Notes: a model not told the origin generated them from the sequence alone. A stretch of 64,000 nt of DNA from Alteribacter populi (GCF_002352765.1 NZ_KZ293963.1:4118559-4182558), one strand, 5' to 3'. Positions 25,098 through 34,334 are shown, counted from the stretch's first letter. Numbers and translations are program-made.

Positions 25098-25676
25098 GTG
25101 AAACGAGATAGTCGAAAAGGAACAGGCTTATACATTTCCTTTTTTGTATTGGTTATCGCCTCCATTGTTGGTTGTACATCAGCTGAAGATGTGGAGGAAA
25201 CAGCAGAAGCAGCCAAGCCTCTCGTCGCTGAAACACAAACAGGGGACTTTTTGTTGCGTTTAGTGTCTATAAAAGAAAATTATGAAGAGGGTGAGGATGT
25301 TGAAATTACAGCAAAACTAAAATATATCGGTGACCAAGAGGAAGTCAGGATTCTTCATTCCTCATCACCATTCTGGTATCGTATACAAGAGGTCACACGT
25401 GGAATTGAAATTCCTTATTTTATGGAGGATCCAAGTCTTGAAACTACTCTCAAACGGGATGTCTGGTATGAGGAAAAGTATTTGAAAACAGGGGGCTACC
25501 GGGATGGTGAAGACGAGGAAAGTAAAGAATTTGTCCAATCATTTGTGGAGAGTGACGATTTTCCAGAAGGTGAATATGAAATAGAATTAAACTCTGATTT
25601 TTATTTAGTTAATGAGGACGGAGAAGATCAAAAGCAACATGTATCTACAGGAATTATTATAACAGTAGAAAGATAA
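25098..25676 (+). CDS. Acidic lipoprotein of unknown function
   Basis: The 192-residue protein has a basic start (M-K-R-D-S-R-K), a hydrophobic core (LYISFFVLVIASIV) and lipobox I-V-G-C, so it is probably anchored to the outer membrane face as a lipoprotein. The mature part is rich in D and E and looks like a single Ig-like beta domain (FLLRLVSIKENYEEGEDVEITAKLKYIGD), of the kind that regulates or binds surface enzymes. GTG 25098 is preferred: AAGGAGG (25083-25089) lies 8 bp upstream, and the TTG at 25092 is too close. No family recognised. A terminator follows at once, so it is monocistronic. Confidence 0.78.
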   Translation: MKRDSRKGTGLYISFFVLVIASIVGCTSAEDVEETAEAAKPLVAETQTGDFLLRLVSIKENYEEGEDVEITAKLKYIGDQEEVRILHSSSPFWYRIQEVTRGIEIPYFMEDPSLETTLKRDVWYEEKYLKTGGYRDGEDEESKEFVQSFVESDDFPEGEYEIELNSDFYLVNEDGEDQKQHVSTGIIITVER

Positions 25677-25680
25677 GAAC

Positions 25681-25713
25681 GAAGGCTGTCTCAAGTAGAA
25701 GAGGCGGCTTTTT
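25681..25713 (+). terminator. Rho-independent terminator of the lipoprotein gene
   Basis: AAGGCTGTCTC (25682-25692) pairs with GAGGCGGCTTT (25701-25711) using three G-T wobbles and is followed by TTT. Confidence 0.7.
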
Positions 25714-25985
25714 ATCGTTTAGGAATTTATATTGCTTAGGTTGTGGGTTTCTTTTTAGTAATTGGAGTAACATTAATAAGCTGCGAGTTGCTCGGGCGGA
25801 TACACATCGAGGCATTACGAGGAGAGGAAGAGATAGCTACGAGGTCATTTTAGCCCGTCAGAAAAAGCCAGAAAGCGACTTCAATCCGCCGGTCGAAAAT
25901 GCTTGCACTTTCTGTATAAAACCATTTTCTTATGAAAGTACAAACTAAGATTTTCGCCTTTTTAGGCGATAAGTCAAGTTTCCTA

Positions 25986-26020
25986 TGTCGCACGATGCCA
26001 AGGCGCCTTGCGCTTTTCTT
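25986..26020 (+). repeat. Fragment of repeat family C
   Basis: ATGTCGCACGATGCC followed by AAGGCGCCTTGCGCTTTTCT matches the 3' end of the two full copies (21661, 29001); the 5' half is missing. The stretch 25714-26159 otherwise shows no gene and no purine riboswitch, and holds the hairpin TCGCC-TTTTTA-GGCGA near 25955-25971. Confidence 0.7.
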
Positions 26021-26159
26021 ACGATCTACGGGTAAATACAGCGCATATGAGGATCTCATGTTATAATATTCTTTTGGTTCTTATATTTGAATCATCATCT
26101 TAGTGTCTATAGTGACATTAAGAGGTCGGGCGAGGGGCTATTATAAAGGAGAAGATACG

Positions 26160-27458
26160 TTGCACCAACGATTAAACAATTGGTTTCAGATCGATCAGCA
26201 TCACTCTACATTGAAGCAGGAAATGATGGCAGGAATGATAGCTTTTTTTACGATTGTTTATATTGTCATCGTAAATGCCGCTATTTTAGCTGATGCAGGC
26301 ATACCACTTGTAGCTGGAATTATTGCGACAGTGTTTGTTTCATTTGTAGGAAGCATGATCATGGGTCTCTGGGCAAATGCGCCAATACTACTTGTGCCTG
26401 GGATGGGTATCAATGCTATGTTTGTCTATACATTTGTACATTCCATGGGTCTGCTGTGGCAAGAAGCACTTGCCGTAGTGGTGTTATCTGGTGTCCTTTT
26501 TAGCATCATCGCTTTTACGAAACTGGCACATGTGATTACTCAGTCGATCCCTTCTTCATTAAAAGAAGCGATTGCAGTCGGGATTGGCATTTTCTTAACG
26601 TTTATTGGCTTACAGCAAGGTGGTTTGGTTATAGCAGACGAATCAACTTTTGTTACATTAGGTAGTTTTACAGATGCGAATGTAATTGTAACGATTGTGA
26701 CGTTAATGGTCGCTGTAACATTATTTATCCGCCAGGTTGCAGGTAATTTTCTAATAAGTATTTTGTTTGGAACTGTATTGGCCTTTTTCCTTGGGGGAAT
26801 TGAAACGTCTAATACAACACCACTTTCGTTTCAGCCATATTCTGAGGTATTCCTAGGTTTCTCGTTTACCAATATCGCATCAGTTGCGTTTATGGCTGCA
26901 ACTTTTTCGCTAGTGATGGTTATTGTATTTGAAAATATCGGCTTAATTCACGGTCATTTAAACATGGCCGGAAGCCCTGAAAAATATAACCGCTCACTGC
27001 AAGCGAACGCCATTTCGGTCATTTCCAGTGGGTTTCTAGGCACAAGTCCAACCGTCGCTACAGTAGAAAGTGCGGCTGGTATTGCCGCAGGAGGTCGCAC
27101 TGGCCTAACAACAATTACAGCAGGCGTTATGTTTCTTCTATCCCTGCTTTTTATTCCGTTTATTACAATGATTCCACAGAGTGCCATCGCGCCTGTGTTA
27201 ATCATTATTGGCGGACTCATGATGCAAAATGTACAAAACATTAATCTCAATGACTTTTCAGAAGGTTTTCCAGCCTTCTTAGTGATCGTTCTGATTCCAC
27301 TCACGTATAGTATTGCTGATGGGATTGCATTTGGATTTGTCGCTTATCCGGTATTAAAAATATTACTTGGAAAGCATAAGGAACTTACCAAGCCACTTGT
27401 CATAATCTCAGCACTATTTTTCTTGAATTTTGTGCTGCAAGTGTGGAATGGGAGTTAA
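26160..27458 (+). CDS. NCS2-family purine permease (guanine/hypoxanthine type)
   Basis: The 432-residue protein has 12-14 membrane segments and the AzgA-like branch motifs: FFTIVYIVIVNAAILADAG near the start, P-G-M-G-I-N-A-M-F at about residue 78, ESAAGIAAGGRTGLTTI near residue 320 (the nucleobase/proton site region) and F-G-F-V-A-Y-P at the end. Relatives in Bacillus (PbuG, PbuO) import hypoxanthine and guanine with protons. TTG 26160 is used because AAAGGAG (26145-26151) lies 8 bp upstream; the longer frame from 26103 lacks a site. No guanine riboswitch is visible upstream, unlike B. subtilis pbuG. Family certain, substrate likely purine. Confidence 0.9.
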   Translation: MHQRLNNWFQIDQHHSTLKQEMMAGMIAFFTIVYIVIVNAAILADAGIPLVAGIIATVFVSFVGSMIMGLWANAPILLVPGMGINAMFVYTFVHSMGLLWQEALAVVVLSGVLFSIIAFTKLAHVITQSIPSSLKEAIAVGIGIFLTFIGLQQGGLVIADESTFVTLGSFTDANVIVTIVTLMVAVTLFIRQVAGNFLISILFGTVLAFFLGGIETSNTTPLSFQPYSEVFLGFSFTNIASVAFMAATFSLVMVIVFENIGLIHGHLNMAGSPEKYNRSLQANAISVISSGFLGTSPTVATVESAAGIAAGGRTGLTTITAGVMFLLSLLFIPFITMIPQSAIAPVLIIIGGLMMQNVQNINLNDFSEGFPAFLVIVLIPLTYSIADGIAFGFVAYPVLKILLGKHKELTKPLVIISALFFLNFVLQVWNGS

Positions 27459-27471
27459 TAGTTCAAAAGCC

Positions 27472-27509
27472 ACAAAAGTTCAGGGGTCTGTCCCCTGAAC
27501 TTTTGTTGT
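27472..27509 (+). terminator. Terminator of the permease gene, family D hairpin
   Basis: ACAAAAGTTCAGGGG (27472-27486) pairs exactly with CCCCTGAACTTTTGT (27492-27506); core GGGGTCTGTCCCC. Confidence 0.9.
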
Positions 27510-27655
27510 TTTAGGTTGACTTTTTTTGAAGTGTGTAAAATTTTATTATGAATGAATTCTCTATGAAGATGACATACTATTAAATGTGATTTGGTAATTA
27601 TTAGTTTATACCATTACATAATGACAAATAGTGTTGTTGGAGAGGTGACTTTAAA

Positions 27656-28600
27656 ATGATGTACAAATGGAGCGCAACAAATTTTTGGATGAGGTGGATT
27701 TTGTGTTTAGTTCTTTCTGCCTCGGTATTATCTTCGTGCATGCCAGCGCAGGATGAATCACAACCTAATCGTGAAAACGTAGGTATTCAAGGTGACATGG
27801 AACCGATTTATCCAGCCGCAGGGACAACCGCTCAATTGGCAGGGGGGCCGGAAGCGGCCCACAGAGTCGAAATGGAACCTGATTCACCATCTGTTTTTTC
27901 GGGTCAAAGTGAAGGTGATATTTCAAATGAAGGTTTGGAAAACGTAGGTTTTGGTGATCTGCAAAAAATGTTCCCTGATACCGTCGTTTGGCGTGGAAAT
28001 ACCAATGAAAAACGGGTAGCACTTACATTTGATGACGGTCCAGACCCGAGATATACCCCCGAAATTCTTGACATATTAGATGAACATAATGTTAAAGCCA
28101 CTTTTTTTGTAATGGGTGCTCGAGCTAAAGGGCATCCAGACATTTTACGACGCGCTAGTCAAGAAGGACATGTAATTGGTAACCATACCTACTGGCACCC
28201 AAACTTAAGCGGGGAATCCGTGGAACAGCTTCGATGGGAAATGCAACAGACGAATGATGTGATTGAGAACCTCATCGGTTTTCAACCGCGTCTCTTCCGT
28301 CCGCCCTACGGTATTTTTGGAACCGCTCATACTGAAAGTTTAGTGGAGAACGAAGAAACTGCTGTATTCTGGACAGTAGATACGAAAGATTGGGATGGAC
28401 CTAGTTCAGAGGAAATCCACAATTCTGTGATAGAAGAAACGAATAACGGATCGATCATTTTAATGCATGATGGAGGACATTGGACCTCAGATTTGAGTTC
28501 CACAGTTGGCGCACTGGATTCAGTCATCTCCGAATTAAAAGAAGAGGGTTATCAATTTGTTACCGTCCCTGAACTTCTCAACACTTCAGCTCACAAATAA
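27656..28600 (+). CDS. Polysaccharide deacetylase lipoprotein
   Basis: The 314-residue protein has a lipoprotein signal with lipobox L-S-S-C (residue 24), a linker of about 90 residues without clear fold, and a NodB-homology domain from about residue 118: T-F-D-D-G-P-D-P (catalytic D and metal D), G-N-H-T-Y-W-H-P (metal H and H), R-P-P-Y-G-I-F-G, W-T-V-D-T-K-D-W and the final L-M-H-D-G-G. All five motifs of active carbohydrate esterase family 4 are present. Such enzymes remove N-acetyl groups from peptidoglycan or other amino sugars at the cell surface. ATG 27656 or 27659 both fit GGAGAGG. Followed by two terminators. Confidence 0.92.
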   Translation: MMYKWSATNFWMRWILCLVLSASVLSSCMPAQDESQPNRENVGIQGDMEPIYPAAGTTAQLAGGPEAAHRVEMEPDSPSVFSGQSEGDISNEGLENVGFGDLQKMFPDTVVWRGNTNEKRVALTFDDGPDPRYTPEILDILDEHNVKATFFVMGARAKGHPDILRRASQEGHVIGNHTYWHPNLSGESVEQLRWEMQQTNDVIENLIGFQPRLFRPPYGIFGTAHTESLVENEETAVFWTVDTKDWDGPSSEEIHNSVIEETNNGSIILMHDGGHWTSDLSSTVGALDSVISELKEEGYQFVTVPELLNTSAHK

Positions 28601-28650
28601 AAGCTCAGTGTTCTGCCGCTCTACTTTATAAAAAATCAAGAGGATATCCC

Positions 28651-28683
28651 AAATTGTGCGGGGACTGTCCCCGCACAATTTTA
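28651..28683 (+). terminator. Terminator, family D hairpin
   Basis: AAATTGTGCGGGG (28651-28663) pairs with CCCCGCACAATTT (28669-28681) across ACTGT. Same as the yhbH terminator except the loop. Confidence 0.9.
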
Positions 28684-28709
28684 ACTCGGCTTCTGGCCGG
28701 GTTTTTTGT
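28684..28709 (+). terminator. Second terminator directly after the family D hairpin
   Basis: ACTCGGC-TTCT-GGCCGGGT forms a short stem with wobble pairs and is followed by six T. Probably the original terminator of the deacetylase gene, with the family D hairpin inserted before it. Confidence 0.7.
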
Positions 28710-28886
28710 TTTTTTGAAGTATAGATACTTTTCGACAAGCTTTTAACATGTCATAATATGAATGTCCTACATTTCGAAAAATATAAACAATACTGACAAT
28801 TTAATATTGAAAGAAAGGAGATAGTGGAAGCTCAGTGTAAAACGAGTCTTTATCTTAGAAAGGAATACTAGAATATTCACTTTTAA

Positions 28887-28974
28887 GTGGACAGCTAACT
28901 TCAGAACTCTCGTCTCAAGGGAAGGCCACCTTTGAGACTTAAGAACATATGCGGGAGCTAAGCCGTTTTTCTTA
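28887..28974 (+). repeat. Dispersed repeat family B, copy 3
   Basis: GTGGACAGCTAACTTCAGAA, CTCGTCTCAAGGGAA, CTTTGAGACTTAAGAACATA and GCGGGAGCTAAGCCGTTTTT follow the family B order; the TAATAAAAGACC part is deleted. Confidence 0.72.
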
Positions 28975-29000
28975 AAGAGTTACGAAAGTGCCACGTTTCG

Positions 29001-29116
29001 ATGTCTAGCAAGGCGCCATCGTCTCGTATCAAATAATCTGTCCGATTAAAAGTAAAAATCACTTTTATCGGATAGAACATTTGCATGTCGGGTACACGGG
29101 CGCCTTACGCTTTTCT
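29001..29116 (+). repeat. Dispersed structured repeat family C, copy 2
   Basis: Full-length copy: CTAGCAAGGCGCCATC, inner stem CCGATTAAAAGT/ACTTTTATCGG, AGAACATTTGCATGTCG and closing GGCGCCTTACGCTTTTCT. It lies 33 bp before the AtoE-like start, so the tail may be part of that gene's 5' leader. Confidence 0.82.
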
Positions 29117-29148
29117 AATTACATGAGAGAGGAGTGCAATACAAAGAT

Positions 29149-30483
29149 ATGAATGCGCTTACAAATTTTTCGACAAAAATCATGCAACGCTATTTACCGG
29201 ATCCTTTTTTATTTGTTATCGTTCTTACATTTGTAGTTTTCGGCATGGGGCTTTTTTTAACGCCAAGTTCGCCAATGGATATGGTCTCTTATTGGGGGAA
29301 TGGCTTTTGGGATTTATTGGAGTTTGCCATGCAAATGGTTCTTATTTTGGTGACGGGCTATGTTTTGGCATCGAGTCCGCTTTTTAAAAAGCTGCTGCAA
29401 AAATTAGCAACATTGGCCAAATCTCCTGGTCAAGCAATCGTGGTCGTTACCCTTGTGGCGTTGTTTGCTAGCTGGGTAAACTGGGGTTTTGGTCTTGTCA
29501 TCGGTGCGTTATTTGCAAAAGAGCTTGTAAAGCAAGTACCAAAGGTTGATTACCGCCTGTTAATTGCGAGCGCTTACAGTGGTTTCGTTGTTTGGCATGG
29601 TGGATTGGCAGGGTCTATCCCTCTGACTGTTGCTACGAGTGGTCACTTTTCCGAAGATATCATTGGACTTGTTCCTACAAGTGAAACGATCTTTTCCCCG
29701 TTCAACCTGGTGATACTCGCAGCGCTATTTATTACGGTTCCGATTCTGAATCGTCTGATGATGAACGAAAAGAATGCTGTGACGATTGACCCGGCGCTAT
29801 TGGATAATGATGAAAGTGCAGCTACTGTCGAAAATGACGACCTTTTGGGGTCAGATGAAGATACTCCAGCAAAACGATTTGAAAGAAGTAAACTTATCTC
29901 ATTGTTTACGGGTATTTTAGGAATTGTTTTTATCATTTACTACCTTGGTATGAATGGATTCGATCTCAATTTAAATATCGTAAATTTCCTATTTTTATTT
30001 TTGGGAATTCTTTTCCATGGTAAACCGCAAAACTTCCTTATTAGTGTAGGTAATGCGGTAAAAAATGCAGGCGGAATTATTATTCAATTTCCGTTCTATG
30101 CAGGAATTATGGGAATGATGGTTACATCAGGACTTGCAGTCGAGTTTTCACAATGGTTTGTTTCTATTTCTAATGGGACGACATTCCCACTCTTTGCATT
30201 CCTCAGTGCTGGTATTGTCAATTTCTTTGTTCCATCAGGCGGAGGACAGTGGGCAGTGCAAGCACCAATTATGTTATCAGCAGGTAGCGAGCTAGGTGTT
30301 GATGCTGCAAAAACGGCTATGGCTGTTGCATGGGGCGATGCGTGGACGAACATGATTCAACCGTTTTGGGCCCTACCCGCTCTGGCAATTGCGGGCTTAA
30401 AAGCACGTGATATTATGGGGTTCTGTGTTATTGTGCTGTTCTTAAGTGGAGTTATCATCGGTCTAGGTTTAGTACTATTATAG
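29149..30483 (+). CDS. Short-chain fatty acid transporter, AtoE family
   Basis: The 444-residue protein has about 11-12 membrane segments and AtoE-like blocks: R-Y-L-P-D-P-F-L-F-V at the start, S-W-V-N-W-G-F-G-L-V-I-G-A, S-A-Y-S-G-F-V-V-W-H-G-G-L-A-G-S-I-P-L and F-V-P-S-G-G-G-Q-W-A-V-Q-A-P with the repeated half-transporter pattern. E. coli AtoE takes up acetoacetate/butyrate-type acids; B. subtilis YxjC is a relative. The start is not settled: ATG 29149 lies 14 bp after GAGAGGAG, and the GTG inside that site (29134) is worse. No ato or CoA-transferase gene is adjacent. Immediately upstream are repeats B3 and C2. Confidence 0.85.
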   Translation: MNALTNFSTKIMQRYLPDPFLFVIVLTFVVFGMGLFLTPSSPMDMVSYWGNGFWDLLEFAMQMVLILVTGYVLASSPLFKKLLQKLATLAKSPGQAIVVVTLVALFASWVNWGFGLVIGALFAKELVKQVPKVDYRLLIASAYSGFVVWHGGLAGSIPLTVATSGHFSEDIIGLVPTSETIFSPFNLVILAALFITVPILNRLMMNEKNAVTIDPALLDNDESAATVENDDLLGSDEDTPAKRFERSKLISLFTGILGIVFIIYYLGMNGFDLNLNIVNFLFLFLGILFHGKPQNFLISVGNAVKNAGGIIIQFPFYAGIMGMMVTSGLAVEFSQWFVSISNGTTFPLFAFLSAGIVNFFVPSGGGQWAVQAPIMLSAGSELGVDAAKTAMAVAWGDAWTNMIQPFWALPALAIAGLKARDIMGFCVIVLFLSGVIIGLGLVLL

Positions 30484-30573
30484 AGAAGTATCATATACAA
30501 AATGCGGGGATCTGTTTTCTAAACGACGGCGACGCTTAGGGAAAGATCCCGTATTAAATTGGAGTGAATGTAG

Positions 30574-31352
30574 ATGAGTGGGAACTTATACGAGCAAACG
30601 GCGAGGTACTATGACTTGGATCCAAGGCCAATCGTTAAAGAAGATTTGGCGTTTTATGAACGTTATGCAAATATACAAAGTGGTACGATTTTAGAACTTG
30701 CTTGTGGTACAGGACGGGTATTGCTTCATCTTGCACAAAAAGGTTATGACGTGACTGGTATTGATTTGTCTGAAGCGATGCTCAGTGTCCTTCATGAGAA
30801 GCTAGCTATTTTAGAAAACGAAGTCCAAAAACGGGTTAGGACTTCACATCAATCAATGACTATGTTTTCATTTGATACGACATTCAGCCTTATCACTATT
30901 CCGTTCCGATCGTTTCAAGTATTACATACCCGTAAAGAACAAAAAGCGTGCTTGACGCAAGTGCATAAGCACCTCGCAGCGGATGGGCGGTTTATTTTAC
31001 ACGTATTCCGTCCTTACAGGACCCTTGATAAATCATGGTCTTTCCAGAACGCATTCAGTGGCAAGCGACAGACCCTCAAGCAAACTGTCTCGTCACGAAA
31101 ACCGATCGCGGAGTGTCGATCGACATTGAAGACCAACTTCTTGTTGCTGAACAAGTCTATAAAGTGAAATGTTCAAATCGAGAGGAAGAAGTGGTAACAA
31201 AACAGCAGTTGTCGCTCACCTATTTTTATGAAGAGCAAATTCGAGCGTTACTCAATGAATGCGGATTTAAAATCGTTGAGTTTTTCAGTGGTTTTCATGA
31301 GGAAAAACCGCAAGTGGGTAACGAAATGGTTCTCGTTTGTAAAAAGAAATAA
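30574..31352 (+). pseudogene. Class I SAM-dependent methyltransferase with a frameshift
   Basis: ATG 30574 (after GGAGTG) opens a methyltransferase with motif I E-L-A-C-G-T-G-R-V (about residues 41-49), G-I-D-L-S-E-A-M-L and the post-I region. Near 31035-31042 the frame shifts: F-R-P-Y-R-T-L-D-K-S-W leaves the frame and the continuation F-P-E-R-I-Q-W-Q-A-T-D-P starts one base off, running to 31352 with a good C-terminus (YFYEEQIRALLNECGF). One missing base in TCATGGTCTTT explains all of it. As a whole it would be about 259 residues. With only one lesion a sequencing error or a recent mutation is equally possible. The methyl acceptor is unknown. Confidence 0.8.
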
Positions 31353-31414
31353 TAAAATTAACCGCTTGATGCTTAAAAAATTTTGTATTCTAAAGTTATA
31401 TCATTCTGGATTTT

Positions 31415-31452
31415 GAAAAGTACCTTTTGTTTTGAGAATGGTGCTTTTCTCA
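31415..31452 (+). terminator. Terminator-like hairpin after the methyltransferase gene
   Basis: GAAAAGTACC (31415-31424) pairs with GGTGCTTTTC (31440-31449) with one wobble, followed by TCATTC, a poor T run. Confidence 0.55.
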
Positions 31453-31615
31453 TTCAAATTTTTATATTGCTAAAATAAAATAAGAATTTGTGGGCTATAT
31501 TTCTCGGTGATTTTACACTATTTTTCATAAAAATCAAAAAAGTTCCGGCAAAGAATCAATTTTTTGATAAACTAAGGGAAAGACCAATTTAGTGTAAAGA
31601 TATGAGGTGGAAAAA

Positions 31616-33460
31616 TTGACGGATCGAGTTTCTAATAAGTTGACTGACGAAAAATCAATCACTTTGCCGAGAGAAGGGCAGGATCAACCATATGAGTCCG
31701 TTTCGTTAATTTTTGATCGATTAAGCGATGCGATTCTAGCTGTTGATGAACACTATTTTTTTACATATGTAAATAAGGCAGCTTCTCATCAGCTGCAAAA
31801 AAGTAAAGAGGAATTGATTGGTCACTACTTTTGGGGAGTTTTTCCAGAAGCGAGGGATACGAGAATATACGATGCATTTACGCAAGCGATGGAAGAACAA
31901 AAACCAACTGAATTGGAGTTTGAATATTATTCTCCTCTGAAAACATGGTTTAATATTCGCGTATATCCTTCTGAGAGTGGACTAACCGTCATCTTTAGAG
32001 ATTTCACTTACCGACAACAAGCACTGCTCGCAGTTAAACAAAGCTACCGAACGTTATTTGACGAGCACCCGGATGCTGTTTGTTCTTTTGACTTAGATGG
32101 TTACTATCTTGCTGTTAATAAATCATATGAAGAAATGTTTAATCTTAAAGAATCCGATATAATTGGACAGCATTATCAGACCAAGTTAGATAAAAAACAT
32201 TTTGACAGAGTAGAGCAATTGTTTAAGGCGGCTCACGAAGGTAGACGCTTTTCTCTTGAATTTAATCTCACCAAAGAAGGAGAGAAACCGTTTATCGTTC
32301 AATGGACAATTCTCCCTATTACCGTTCAATCAAAAATTATCGGTACATATTGTATTTTTAAAAATATAACGGATCACCAGTTCAACATCCAGGAGCTAAA
32401 GCGAATCAATCATATGAATAAACTCATTCTCGAATCTGTGCAGGATGGTATTTTAGGCATTGATAAGGATTATAATGTGGTGATGTGGAACGAAGCGGCG
32501 GAACGAATTACCGGCTTTAAAGTAGAAGAATTAAATCCAGATGTTTTTAATCAACTGATTTCAAATTTATATGCTGATGGGTTGGGGGACGTAAATTCCG
32601 TTCGCTCGCTAAATGAACAGCTATTGAAAGAGGATGGGATTAGAACGACAGATGTGCCCCTTTATCGTAAAGATGGTACACCTTATATTGCTGAGTACTC
32701 TGTTACCCCTATGGTGTCGGACGAAGGAGTAGTAGGGAGTGTGTTTACTTTTCGGGATATAACAGAAAAGAAAAAGTCTGAAGAAATGCTTCACCAATCT
32801 GAAAAACTATCTGCCGTTGGACAATTGGCTGCGGGAATCGCTCATGAAATTCGAAATCCGCTCACATCTTTAAAAGGATTTTTACAGTTAATTGAAGTAA
32901 ATGGAAACCAAAAGAAAGAGTATTTCGACATTATGAAATCCGAGTTTGGACGAATTGAACAGATTCTGACTGAGCTTTTAATTCTCTCAAAACCACAAAC
33001 ACAAGAAAGAGAAATTTGTGATATTGATGAACTACTTGTACATATAAGTACATTACTCGAAACCCAAGCTATCATTAAAAATATTGAAATCGTGAAAAAT
33101 TTTAAAGCTACCGGGTTAAAAGTAACATGCGCTCAACACCAAATTAAACAAGTGTTTGTAAATTTACTCAAAAATGCGATTGAAGCAATGGATAATGGGG
33201 GAACGATCCGTCTCTCATTAGAAAAAGTAAACCATACAGCTATCATTAAGGTTATTGATGAAGGGTGTGGTATTCCACAAGAAAAGTTAAATCGAATCGG
33301 AGAGCCGTTTTACTCTACAAAGGAGACGGGGACTGGACTTGGTTTAATGGTGACTTTTAAAATTATTGAAGAGCACGGTGGAACTATTCAAGTAGATAGT
33401 CAGGAAGGTGTAGGGACGACTTTTATCATTACTTTTCCTATAACAGGAAAAGGAGAGTAG
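31616..33460 (+). CDS. Orphan PAS-domain sensor histidine kinase, sporulation-kinase-like
   Basis: The 614-residue cytoplasmic protein has three PAS domains (about residues 30-130, 145-255 and 275-390; each with the N-x-A or N-x-S core such as YVNKAASHQL and MWNEAAERITGF) and a C-terminal kinase: H-box A-G-I-A-H-E-I-R-N-P with H410, N-box N-L-L-K-N-A-I-E-A, D-E-G-C-G-I-P and G-T-G-L-G-L. No response regulator lies next to it and there is no membrane segment. That layout fits the KinA/KinE-type kinases that feed the Spo0F phosphorelay in Bacillus, but other roles cannot be excluded. TTG 31616 fits GAGGTGG (31604-31610) best; the GTG at 31607 sits inside that site. Confidence 0.9.
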   Translation: MTDRVSNKLTDEKSITLPREGQDQPYESVSLIFDRLSDAILAVDEHYFFTYVNKAASHQLQKSKEELIGHYFWGVFPEARDTRIYDAFTQAMEEQKPTELEFEYYSPLKTWFNIRVYPSESGLTVIFRDFTYRQQALLAVKQSYRTLFDEHPDAVCSFDLDGYYLAVNKSYEEMFNLKESDIIGQHYQTKLDKKHFDRVEQLFKAAHEGRRFSLEFNLTKEGEKPFIVQWTILPITVQSKIIGTYCIFKNITDHQFNIQELKRINHMNKLILESVQDGILGIDKDYNVVMWNEAAERITGFKVEELNPDVFNQLISNLYADGLGDVNSVRSLNEQLLKEDGIRTTDVPLYRKDGTPYIAEYSVTPMVSDEGVVGSVFTFRDITEKKKSEEMLHQSEKLSAVGQLAAGIAHEIRNPLTSLKGFLQLIEVNGNQKKEYFDIMKSEFGRIEQILTELLILSKPQTQEREICDIDELLVHISTLLETQAIIKNIEIVKNFKATGLKVTCAQHQIKQVFVNLLKNAIEAMDNGGTIRLSLEKVNHTAIIKVIDEGCGIPQEKLNRIGEPFYSTKETGTGLGLMVTFKIIEEHGGTIQVDSQEGVGTTFIITFPITGKGE

Positions 33461-33493
33461 AGAGGGGAAGTCATAAGACTCCTTCTCTTTTTT
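33460..33493 (+). terminator. Terminator of the orphan kinase gene
   Basis: AGAGGGGAAGTC (33461-33472) and GACTCCTTCTCT (33477-33488) form an imperfect stem followed by six T. Confidence 0.65.
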
Positions 33494-33594
33494 GTTGAGC
33501 TTGTAATCGTAAACTTTGTTGCTGACTTTTATTCGTAGTAAAATCCATATTAGAATGGAAAATTTAATTTTGAAGTTAGAAGAAGGAGAAAATC

Positions 33595-34026
33595 ATGTTG
33601 AAAAAAAGTAAAAAGTTTTTTATCCCGTGGGCATTCGCTCTTGTTTTATTAAGTGCGTGTAATTCTGCAGAGGAAGAAGCTCAGCTAACCTTTGAACAGT
33701 TTATCATTGCACTGGACGATGCCTCAATCAGTGACATTACTGATCACGTAACTGAAGATTTTGTTGAACGAGAGTTCGGTGTCACCATGGATGAATTCGA
33801 AAGCGAGTCCGAACTGATTGATGAACAAATGGGAGAGGTCCTTGCAATGTTCAATTACGAAATCCAATCATTCGAAGTTAATGAGGAAAGCGAGAAACGA
33901 ATTGAAGCGACCTATGTAATCACAATTACTGAGGAGGAAGAAGGCACGGAAGAAACTGAGGCAGGAAGCGTCGTTCTTATCCATAGTGATAATGACGAAT
34001 GGCTTATTGACATCATGGACGATTAA
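33595..34026 (+). CDS. Small acidic lipoprotein, function unknown
   Basis: The 143-residue protein has a basic start (M-L-K-K-S-K-K), a hydrophobic core and lipobox L-S-A-C (residue 22). The mature domain (AQLTFEQFIIALDDASISDITDHVTEDF ... SVVLIHSDNDEWLIDIMDD) resembles the small alpha+beta fold of DUF4878/SnoaL-like lipoproteins that end in a W-L-I-D strand, but I cannot name the family. Net charge is strongly negative. AAGGAGA precedes ATG 33595. The 308 bp after it (34027-34334) contain no supported gene. Confidence 0.75.
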   Translation: MLKKSKKFFIPWAFALVLLSACNSAEEEAQLTFEQFIIALDDASISDITDHVTEDFVEREFGVTMDEFESESELIDEQMGEVLAMFNYEIQSFEVNEESEKRIEATYVITITEEEEGTEETEAGSVVLIHSDNDEWLIDIMDD

Positions 34027-34334
34027 GAGGCTTTGCCCTATACAATTTTGTTTGGAAAATCTGGTGTCTAATGATTTTACTTACTGTAATTGGGGAAGAT
34101 TGCATACCTTTCATGAACTGCAGTTTTATGGTGTGAATATTTTGTTGCTTCACAAATGAAGCGTCCGGTAACATTCTGATTTATAGCTTGATCTGGCACC
34201 GATAACCCGAATGAGGTTTTTCAAGCGCTGGTCAATGAAGGAGCCGATGTTCATGCAGGGTAAAAGTAAGGTTTTACAGCGTGGATCTCGTACTTCATTA
34301 ATGAAGCACGACAACATAGATTGAGGCGATACGG
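34027..34334. other. Intergenic region before eutH
   Basis: I see no gene and no member of repeat families A-E. A 22-codon open piece (34200-34265) reads N-P-N-E-V-F-Q-A-L-V-N-E-G-A-D-V-H-A-G and looks protein-like, but it is bounded by stops on both sides; it could be the relic of an eroded gene. Confidence 0.4.

Noticed and set aside
25714..26159. Guanine riboswitch before the purine permease
   Set aside because: None of the conserved purine aptamer loop sequences are present on the plus strand.
34200..34265. Short open piece with an ankyrin-like look (NEGADVHAG)
   Set aside because: Closed by stops on both sides and too short; at most a gene relic.
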